The translations under genes and the position numbers were made by a program. Positions 7,876 to 12,186 of a stretch of DNA of 13,397 nt are shown here, piece after piece. Numbering within the stretch: position 1 is the first letter of the stretch; every line of letters begins with the position of its first letter. Source of the DNA: Jatrophihabitans sp. (GTDB lineage Bacteria; Actinomycetota; Actinomycetes; Mycobacteriales; Jatrophihabitantaceae); assembly GCA_004299665.1 (NCBI GenBank), contig SCQZ01000139.1, positions 1-13,397 of the forward strand, given 5' to 3'. The notes under the pieces are model-generated. The model saw only the letters and a list, made by a program, of their open reading frames with translations. It made no database searches and had not been told where the DNA came from.

Positions 7876-8607
7876 TCAGACGCGGGGGGCCTTGATGACG
7901 TAGCCGGCGCCGCGCACGGTGTGGATGAGCTTCGGCTCGACGTTGTCGACCTTCTTGCGCAGGTAGCCGATGTAGAGCTCGACGATGTTCGACTGGCCCT
8001 GGAAGTCGTACTTCCAGACGCGGTCGAGGATCTGCGCCTTGCTGAGCACGACGCGCTCGTTGCGCATCAGGTAGCGCAGCAGTTCGAACTCGGTGGCCGT
8101 CAGGTGCACCTCGACGCCGCCCCGGGTGACCTCGTGGCTGTTCTCGTCCAGTTCCAGGTCCGCCAGGCGCAGCACGCCTTCGCGGGCGTCCTCGGGCGCC
8201 GAGCGCCGCAGCACCGCGTGGACCCGGGCCAGCAGTTCCTCGACGCTGAACGGCTTGACGACGTAGTCGTCGGCGCCGGCCCGCAGGCCGCCGATGCGGT
8301 CGCTCGCGGCGTCCCGCGCGGTCAGGAAGATCACCGGCACCTGCGACCCCGACGCACGCAGGTTCTGCAGCACCCCGAGACCGTCCATGCCCGGCATCAT
8401 CACGTCGAGCACGATCAGGTCGGGGTCGGTCTCGGCCACCTTGGTGAGTGCCGCGGTACCGCTGTCGGCGATCACGGTGTCGAAGCCCTCGATCCGCAAG
8501 GCGGAGGAGACCAGATGGGTGACGTTGTCCTCGTCGTCCACCACGAGCACGCGGCGCTTGGTCGCAGCGGTGGCACCGGAGGCCGAGCGGGAAAGTGTTG
8601 CGGTCAT
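7876..8607 (-). CDS. OmpR/PhoB-family response regulator
   Basis: A DNA-binding response regulator, 243 residues from ATG 8607. I chose this start because GGGAG lies five bases upstream. An in-frame ATG at 8631 and one at 8664 would add 12 or 19 unconserved residues, with poor ribosome sites. The receiver domain (about 17-130) has the acidic pair Asp24-Asp25 in VVDDED, the phospho-acceptor Asp68 in LIVLDVMMPGMDG, Thr96 in FLTARD and Lys118 in VVKPFS. The winged-helix effector domain (about 145-240) has LTATEFELLRYLM, ILDRVWKYDFQG, VVELYIGYLRKKV-like sequence (here IVELYIGYLRKKV) and the C-terminal IHTVRGAGYVIK. It resembles the PhoP/TrcR branch of actinobacterial regulators. It is encoded directly upstream of its presumed kinase. 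Targets are unknown; an inverted repeat just upstream could be an autoregulatory site. Confidence 0.95.
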   Translation of the reverse strand: MTATLSRSASGATAATKRRVLVVDDEDNVTHLVSSALRIEGFDTVIADSGTAALTKVAETDPDLIVLDVMMPGMDGLGVLQNLRASGSQVPVIFLTARDAASDRIGGLRAGADDYVVKPFSVEELLARVHAVLRRSAPEDAREGVLRLADLELDENSHEVTRGGVEVHLTATEFELLRYLMRNERVVLSKAQILDRVWKYDFQGQSNIVELYIGYLRKKVDNVEPKLIHTVRGAGYVIKAPRV

Positions 8608-8641
8608 TGCGGCTCCCTGTGTGATCGTCATGCCCGTGCTG

Positions 8642-8669
8642 TACCCATCCTGAGCCGACCGCATGGGTA
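8642..8669. promoter_or_regulatory. Inverted repeat upstream of the response regulator gene
   Basis: Perfect 7-base arms TACCCAT (8642-8648) and ATGGGTA (8663-8669) are separated by 14 bases, with centres 21 bp apart, which is two helical turns. The element lies 35-62 bp upstream of the chosen regulator start, in the 84-bp gap after the membrane protein gene, which is the largest gap in the leftward series. On the minus strand TTTACC (from 8672) overlaps the outer arm and would be a plausible -35. The element could be an operator; the binding protein is not identified. Confidence 0.4.
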
Positions 8670-8691
8670 AACCGTAGGGAGATACTGTGAA

Positions 8692-9216
8692 TCAGTGAGG
8701 AAGACGGCGCGCTCGGCGCCCGCGCCCGACCGGGCTGCCCACGTGAATCGCGGACGCGGGGAGCACGGCGAGCACGATCGCGATCGCCGCCGCGACGGCC
8801 AGCACGGCCGAGACCACCGGCCCGCCGGTGGTGCTGTTGCCCAGGAAGACGACCGCGGTCACCAGTGCGGCGAACTGCAGGATCAGGAACGGCCAGCGCC
8901 GGGCGTGATTCAGGTACGCGAGCACGCTCCAGGCCAGCAGGACGAACGCGACGGCCGCGACGACCCCGGCCACCAGTTCGCCGGTGCGGGTGGCGGTGAT
9001 GTCCGGCGGGCCGACCGGGTGCAGGGCGTGCGCGATGAACAGCACCGCGTACACGACCAGGAAGGGCAGCGGGGCGATCCCGGCGCACACGCCGCCCAGG
9101 ACGACCGGCGAGGTCTCCAGCGGGGGCTCGGCGCGGCTCCCGGCGCGTGAGGGCGTCGACGGCGGGTCCGCCGGTGTGGCGCGCGGCGCGGCGGCGGGGG
9201 CACTCATGGCGTTCAT
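8692..9216 (-). CDS. Four-helix membrane protein of unknown function
   Basis: I do not recognise a named family. From ATG 9216 (chosen because AAAAGG lies six bases upstream; a GTG at 9243 would add nine basic residues) the protein has 174 residues. The first 37 or so are a Pro/Ala-rich, probably cytoplasmic tail. Four hydrophobic segments follow at about residues 38-65, 81-102, 109-127 and 135-154, and the protein ends in a short Arg-rich tail (GRGRRARRLPH). A short loop between helices 3 and 4 holds GNSTTGGP. It has no catalytic motif that I can see. It lies 36 bp after hisF and 84 bp before the response regulator on the same strand, so it may be cotranscribed with hisF or act with the two-component system. 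Confidence 0.75.
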   Translation of the reverse strand: MNAMSAPAAAPRATPADPPSTPSRAGSRAEPPLETSPVVLGGVCAGIAPLPFLVVYAVLFIAHALHPVGPPDITATRTGELVAGVVAAVAFVLLAWSVLAYLNHARRWPFLILQFAALVTAVVFLGNSTTGGPVVSAVLAVAAAIAIVLAVLPASAIHVGSPVGRGRRARRLPH

Positions 9217-9252
9217 GATGAGCCTTTTCCGGCGTGAAGTCACGGTTTGCCG

Positions 9253-10053
9253 TTACTCGGCCGGACCGCGCTCGCCGAGCGGCGTGACCGGCTCGCGCAC
9301 GGTCATTCCCGCGGCCCGCAGTGCGGCCTTGACATCGGCGATCGTCACCTCGCCGAAGTGGAAGACGCTGGCGGCCAGCACCGCGTCGGCACCCGCGGCG
9401 ACCGCCGGCGGGAAGTCCGCCGCCCGCCCCGCGCCGCCGCTGGCGATGAGCGGGACCGTGACCGCCCTGCGGACCTGTTCGATCAGGGGCAGGTCGTATC
9501 CGTCGCGGGTGCCGTCGGCGTCCATCGAGTTGAGCAGGACCTCCCCCGCACCACGCTCGCACGCCTCGACGATCCACGCCAGCGCGTCGATGCCGGTACC
9601 TCGCCGCCCGCCGTGGGTGGTCACCTCGAAGCCGCTCGCCGTGCCGGGACCGCGCCGCACGTCGGCCGACAGGACCAGCACCTGGCGGCCGAACCGCTGC
9701 GCGATCTGGTCGATCAACTCGGGCCGGTCGATGGCGGCGGTGTTGACGGCGACCTTGTCGGCGCCCGCACGCAGCAGCGCGTCCACGTCCGCGACGGTGC
9801 GCACCCCGCCCCCGACGGTGAGCGGGATGAAGACCTCCTCGGCGGTCCTGCGCACGGTCTCGTAGGTGGTCTGCCGCCCGGACGCCGACGCGCTGATGTC
9901 CAAGAAGGTGAGCTCGTCCGCGCCCTGCTCGCCGTACCGACGGGCGAGCTCGACCGGGTCGCCCGCGTCGCGCAGCCCGGCGAAGTGGACGCCCTTGACC
10001 ACCCGGCCCGCGTCGACGTCCAGGCAGGGGATGACGCGGACCGCGACGGTCAC
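9253..10053 (-). CDS. hisF: Imidazole glycerol phosphate synthase, cyclase subunit
   Basis: HisF uses ammonia from the HisH glutaminase to convert PRFAR to imidazole glycerol phosphate and AICAR. The 266-residue TIM barrel is complete. The catalytic acids align as Asp12 in VIPCLDVD and Asp131 in LSADVRR. Phosphate-binding loops are VGGGVR (80-85), NTAAI, and IASGGAG with AASVFHFGE near the C-terminus. hisH is not in the window. The start is GTG at 10053, preceded by GGTGGAG five bases upstream. Both the ribosome site and the start codon lie inside the last copy of a 32-bp tandem repeat, and the GTG overlaps the stop of a preceding 11-codon mini-ORF by 4 nt (GTGA). Translation of hisF is therefore probably coupled to that mini-ORF. 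Confidence 0.96.
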   Translation of the reverse strand: MTVAVRVIPCLDVDAGRVVKGVHFAGLRDAGDPVELARRYGEQGADELTFLDISASASGRQTTYETVRRTAEEVFIPLTVGGGVRTVADVDALLRAGADKVAVNTAAIDRPELIDQIAQRFGRQVLVLSADVRRGPGTASGFEVTTHGGRRGTGIDALAWIVEACERGAGEVLLNSMDADGTRDGYDLPLIEQVRRAVTVPLIASGGAGRAADFPPAVAAGADAVLAASVFHFGEVTIADVKAALRAAGMTVREPVTPLGERGPAE

Positions 10054-10085
10054 GCTCGCTCCACCAGATGTCGCTCGGCCGTCAT
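10050..10085 (-). CDS. 11-codon mini-ORF 4, overlapping the hisF start
   Basis: ATG at 10085 opens MTAERHLVERA and stops at TGA 10052-10050. The stop overlaps the hisF GTG (GTGA). The Val-Glu codons GTG GAG carry the ribosome site used by hisF. The start is itself preceded by GGTGGAG five bases upstream, in the previous mini-ORF. Coding use is inferred from this architecture only; no homology supports the peptide. Confidence 0.5.
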   Translation of the reverse strand: MTAERHLVERA

Positions 10086-10117
10086 GCTCGCTCCACCAGA
10101 TGTCGCTCGGCCCTCAT
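10082..10117 (-). CDS. 11-codon mini-ORF 3 of the ladder
   Basis: ATG at 10117 opens MRAERHLVERA and stops at 10082. The TGA overlaps the ATG of mini-ORF 4 by 4 nt (ATGA). It has the same GGTGGAG-N5-ATG initiation context as its neighbours. Only the second residue differs between the four peptides. Confidence 0.5.
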   Translation of the reverse strand: MRAERHLVERA

Positions 10118-10149
10118 GCTCGCTCCACCAGATGTCGCTCGGCGCTCAT
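10114..10149 (-). CDS. 11-codon mini-ORF 2 of the ladder
   Basis: ATG at 10149 opens MSAERHLVERA and stops at 10114, overlapping the start of mini-ORF 3 by ATGA. The ribosome site is supplied by the last codons of mini-ORF 1. The peptide has one His codon and no hydrophobic stretch, so it does not look like a signal or a toxin. Confidence 0.5.
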   Translation of the reverse strand: MSAERHLVERA

Positions 10150-10181
10150 GCTCGCTCCACCAGATGTCGCTCGGCCCTCAC
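10146..10181 (-). CDS. 11-codon mini-ORF 1, nearest menA
   Basis: GTG at 10181 opens MRAERHLVERA and stops at 10146, overlapping mini-ORF 2 by ATGA. Its start lies five bases after the menA stop codon and is preceded only by a partial repeat (GAGCGAC), so its ribosome site is weaker than those of the later copies. Ribosomes ending menA could reinitiate here and pass down the ladder to hisF. Confidence 0.45.
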   Translation of the reverse strand: MRAERHLVERA

Positions 10182-10186
10182 GTCGC

Positions 10187-11065
10187 TCAGTGTCCCAGAG
10201 CAAGCCCGAGCGCCAGCAGCAGCGCGAACGTCAGGGCTAGCTGCCCGCTCAGCCGCAGCACGGGGATCAGGTCGGCCCCGGTCGCACCGCGGCGCACCGG
10301 CAGCAGCGCGACCCCGGCGAGCGGCAGCGCCAGCAGCGCCAGCAACGCGGCGACGTGCCCGTACGCCGCCGTGATCGCCAGCGGCGCCAGGAACGGCAGC
10401 GTCGTGCAGGCGACGAACAGGTCGCGGGTACGGGCGTCGCCGAGCACGACCGCCAGGGTGCGCTTGCCCGCACGCGCGTCCCCCGGGATGTCGCGCAGGT
10501 TGTTCACCACGAGCACGGCGACGGCGAGCAGCCCGAGCGGGACCGCGGCGACGACCGTGAGCGCGTCCAGGTGCCGGGACTGGACGTACGCGGTACCGCC
10601 CACCGCGACCAGGCCGAAGAACACGAAGACGGCGACCTCGCCGAGGGCGTGATAGCCGTACGGGTGCGCTCCGCCGGTGTAGAGCCAGGCCGCCAGGATC
10701 GCCGCGCCACCTGGGACGAGCAGCCACCATGTCGTCAGCGCCGCGAGGGCCAGCCCGGCGGCCGCGGCGACGAGCAGGCAACCCCAGGCCGCTGCCTGCA
10801 CCGACTCCGGCCGCGCCAGACCCGAACCGACGAGCCGCGGGGGCCCGACCCGGTCCGCGTCGGCGCCTCGGACCCCGTCGCTGTAGTCGTTGGCGTAGTT
10901 GACGCCGACCTGCAGCGCGAGGGCCACGACCAGCGCCAGCAACCCGCGCACGGGGTCGGCGCCGTCCCCCGCCGCCGCCACACCGGTACCGGCGACCACC
11001 GGCGCGACGGCCAGGAACATGGTGCGCGGGCGCGCGCCCTCGAGCCACTGTCCCGCGGTTGCCAC
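10187..11065 (-). CDS. menA: 1,4-dihydroxy-2-naphthoate polyprenyltransferase
   Basis: MenA is the membrane prenyltransferase that joins a polyprenyl chain to 1,4-dihydroxy-2-naphthoate, giving demethylmenaquinone. The 292-residue UbiA-type protein has the two Asp-rich Mg-pyrophosphate sites: NYANDYSDG (56-64) after the first helices and NNLRDIPGDARAGKRTLAV (188-206) later. About eight or nine hydrophobic helices are visible, and the N-terminus WLEGARPRTMFLAVAPV is typical of MenA. The start is GTG at 11065, with no clear ribosome site. It heads the leftward series here, and its TGA lies five bases before the first repeat-encoded mini-ORF ahead of hisF. No other menaquinone genes are in the window. 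The menA-hisF neighbourhood is unusual to me, and transcription linkage is inferred from spacing. Confidence 0.93.
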   Translation of the reverse strand: MATAGQWLEGARPRTMFLAVAPVVAGTGVAAAGDGADPVRGLLALVVALALQVGVNYANDYSDGVRGADADRVGPPRLVGSGLARPESVQAAAWGCLLVAAAAGLALAALTTWWLLVPGGAAILAAWLYTGGAHPYGYHALGEVAVFVFFGLVAVGGTAYVQSRHLDALTVVAAVPLGLLAVAVLVVNNLRDIPGDARAGKRTLAVVLGDARTRDLFVACTTLPFLAPLAITAAYGHVAALLALLALPLAGVALLPVRRGATGADLIPVLRLSGQLALTFALLLALGLALGH

Positions 11066-11237
11066 GGCTGCGAAGTCTGGCAGATGCGGCGATCACTGCC
11101 GGAGTCCGCTCGCCACCTGTCCGGTAGGCGCCATCAGTGCATCGACGCACACCGCGCGCCCGGAAGGCGAGCGAGCGCGCTACCCCGGAGGTGCGGTGAG
11201 GCTGGACGCGGCCCCACCCTCGCGCTGGGATGGCGGC
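11066..11237. other. Divergent intergenic region
   Basis: These 172 bp separate the divergent starts of menA and the molybdenum-carrier-like gene and should hold both promoters. I see no convincing -35/-10 pair on either strand. A small inverted repeat GTGC-N6-GCAC lies near 11137-11150. GGAGG at 11187-11191 sits four bases before an in-frame GTG (11196) that could be an alternative start for the rightward gene. Confidence 0.5.
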
Positions 11238-11693
11238 ATGCTGGTCGCGCGGATCGTCTGTGGCGGGCAGAGCGGCGTGGACCGCGGTGCCGTCGACGCC
11301 GCTGTGGCGTGCGGCATTCCGTACGGTGGCTGGTGCCCGCTCGGAGGCCACAGCGAGGACCTGCCCGACGTGCGCGTGCGGTACCCGCACCTTCGTGAGA
11401 CACCATCCACGGATGTGTCGCAGCGGACCGAGTGGAACGTCCGGGACAGCGATGCGACGTTGGTGATATGCGACCCCGCCGTCGCCTCGGCGGGCACCGA
11501 GTTCACGGTCGCGACGGCACGCAGGCTCGGCCGTCCGCTGCTGGTGACGTGCGGGCCGCGCCGGGCGATCGCCGACTGGCTCCGCGCGCTGCCGGGCGAA
11601 CCGACCCTGAACGTCGCCGGGCCGCGGGCGAGTGAGTGGCCCGACGGCTACGAGGTCACAACCCGGTTGCTGCTCCCGCTGTTGCGCGGTTAG
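11238..11693 (+). CDS. Putative molybdenum carrier-type Rossmann protein (PF12694-like)
   Basis: A 151-residue protein matching the pattern of the putative molybdenum-carrier family. It has a glycine-rich N-terminal loop IVCGGQSGVDRGAVDAA (6-22), then IPYGGWCPLGG, the RYPHLRETPS segment, the hallmark QRTEWNVRDSDATLVI, and a late AGTEFTVATARRLGRPLLV strand-helix. The family belongs to the wider Rossmann-like group that includes LOG and other SLOG proteins, so nucleotide-derivative binding is as plausible as molybdenum cofactor binding. The start is ATG 11238, which matches the usual beginning of the family and has GGGA seven bases upstream. GTG 11196 with a GGAGG site would add 14 residues. 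It stands alone, divergent from menA, and is followed by a stem-loop. No molybdenum cofactor gene is nearby. Confidence 0.8.
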   Translation: MLVARIVCGGQSGVDRGAVDAAVACGIPYGGWCPLGGHSEDLPDVRVRYPHLRETPSTDVSQRTEWNVRDSDATLVICDPAVASAGTEFTVATARRLGRPLLVTCGPRRAIADWLRALPGEPTLNVAGPRASEWPDGYEVTTRLLLPLLRG

Positions 11694-11696
11694 CCA

Positions 11697-11747
11697 GGTT
11701 CGAGGGATTGCGCCCGGCGCTACATACCAGCGCCGGATGTTCGAACC
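11697..11747 (+). terminator. Nested stem-loop after the molybdenum-carrier-like gene
   Basis: Perfect inner arms CCGGCGCT (11714-11721) and AGCGCCGG (11729-11736) enclose a 7-base loop, acatacc. Outer arms GGTTCGA (11697-11703) and TCGAACC (11741-11747) also pair perfectly, giving a two-tier hairpin that begins four bases after the TAG stop. There is no U-tract, as is common for actinobacterial terminators. The outer arms resemble a tRNA T-arm, but no tRNA body is present. An insertion-element end is an alternative. Confidence 0.55.
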
Positions 11748-11849
11748 CGATGAGCGAAGGCGGTGGCGTGCTTCACGTATGTCCCACGGCGCCGGCCAAC
11801 CATCTCGACTGCTTACGCCCCCGGCCGCGACACCGGCCACGCGCAACGC

Positions 11850-12005
11850 CTTCCAGACCTGGATCAGCTTCAGACCGACATGCACGCAGATGCGCCACTC
11901 GCCACCGCGACCCTCCGGGCCCAATTGATCAACGCCGCCGCTCGAGTCACCCACGCAACGCGACACAGCTGCATACGACTGCCCACCGCCGGGCCCGGGG
12001 CCATC
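11850..12005 (+). pseudogene. Remnant resembling the C-terminus of an IS1380-type transposase
   Basis: In the frame starting at 11850 the translation reads LPDLDQLQTDMHADAP and then LRAQLINAAARVTHATR with IRLPT shortly after (11913-11987). This fits the C-terminal pattern of IS1380-family transposases that I recall (LRxxLLxxAARxxxxxRRxxLRLPxxWPW), with the WPW replaced by GPG. No N-terminal catalytic DDE region, start codon or inverted repeats are seen, so it is at most a fragment. The frame happens to stay open into the following DUF222 gene. The family assignment is from memory of the motif and is uncertain. Confidence 0.4.
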
Positions 12006-12163
12006 GCCGGGCGACAACTGTCCACCGCAGACATTGATCCTCGAGCTCGCCGCATAGCCTCGGCCGTCATCAGTGCCCAGCGACCCCCGCGCCACCCACC
12101 GCTGCCAACTCACTGCGACCTTCGAATTAGGCATCGTCTGTCGGAATTGTCGTACCGGGTGTC

Positions 12164-12169
12164 TAGCAT
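12164..12169 (+). promoter_or_regulatory. Candidate -10 element of a leaderless promoter
   Basis: TAGCAT fits the actinobacterial TANNNT -10 pattern and ends seven bases before ATG 12177, so transcription would start at or next to the A of the start codon. No Shine-Dalgarno precedes that ATG. No clear -35 is seen. Confidence 0.45.
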
Positions 12170-12170
12170 T

Positions 12171-12186
12171 TCGTACATGGGTTCGG
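12171..12186 (+). promoter_or_regulatory. Candidate LexA (SOS) box over the start codon
   Basis: TCGTAC-ATGG-GTTCGG matches 10 of 12 defined bases of the actinobacterial/mycobacterial SOS box TCGAAC-N4-GTTCGA. Its four spacer bases contain the ATG of the DUF222-HNH gene. It begins two bases after the candidate -10, where bound LexA would block RNA polymerase. Several 13E12-family genes of Mycobacterium tuberculosis are known to carry SOS boxes. Confidence 0.55.

Larger units (their letters stand above)
10051..10178 (-). repeat. Four tandem 32-bp repeats forming a mini-ORF ladder
   Basis: Four contiguous 32-bp units occupy 10051-10082, 10083-10114, 10115-10146 and 10147-10178. They differ almost only at the two bases before each unit boundary and at ATG versus GTG in the hisF-proximal copy. 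A partial fifth copy (GAGCGAC, minus strand, with the menA stop embedded in it) continues to about 10190. In the hisF direction the core is GAGCGACATCTGGTGGAGCG, then AGCATGA and the variable codon. Each unit contributes a GGTGGAG ribosome site, a start codon and, 4 nt overlapped, the stop of the previous mini-ORF. Each half-unit contains GAGCGA, hinting at an older period near 16 bp. No spacers are present, so this is not a CRISPR array. Confidence 0.95.
11694..12176. other. Non-coding / decayed stretch
   Basis: These 483 bases hold no intact gene that I can support. They contain the nested stem-loop at the left end, a transposase-like remnant in the middle and the promoter/operator of the DUF222-HNH gene at the right end. 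Parts (for example 12115-12175) are less GC-rich than the flanking genes, and codon third positions are not strongly GC-biased in any frame, which fits decayed or foreign DNA. Confidence 0.6.

Noticed and set aside
8608..8664. Upstream starts (8631, 8664) for the response regulator
   Set aside because: They add residues not typical of the family and lack a good ribosome site, whereas ATG 8607 has GGGAG five bases upstream. The 8664 start would also lie within the inverted repeat.
9233..9244. CGTGA-AG-TCACG palindrome between hisF and the membrane protein gene, as a CRP-like site
   Set aside because: The spacing is 2 bases, not the 6 of CRP/GlxR sites. The arms are short and overlap an alternative GTG start, so chance is likely.
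10051..10178. A CRISPR array
   Set aside because: The 32-bp units are contiguous with no unique spacers, and there are no cas genes in the window.
11697..11748. A tRNA gene or tRNA-type attachment site, from the GTTCGAACCC motif
   Set aside because: Only a T-arm-like sequence is present. No acceptor stem, D-arm or anticodon arm can be drawn around it.
11870..12070. A 66-codon minus-strand ORF in the intergenic stretch
   Set aside because: It has no ribosome site, no recognisable motif and unbiased codon third positions. It is antisense to the transposase-like remnant.
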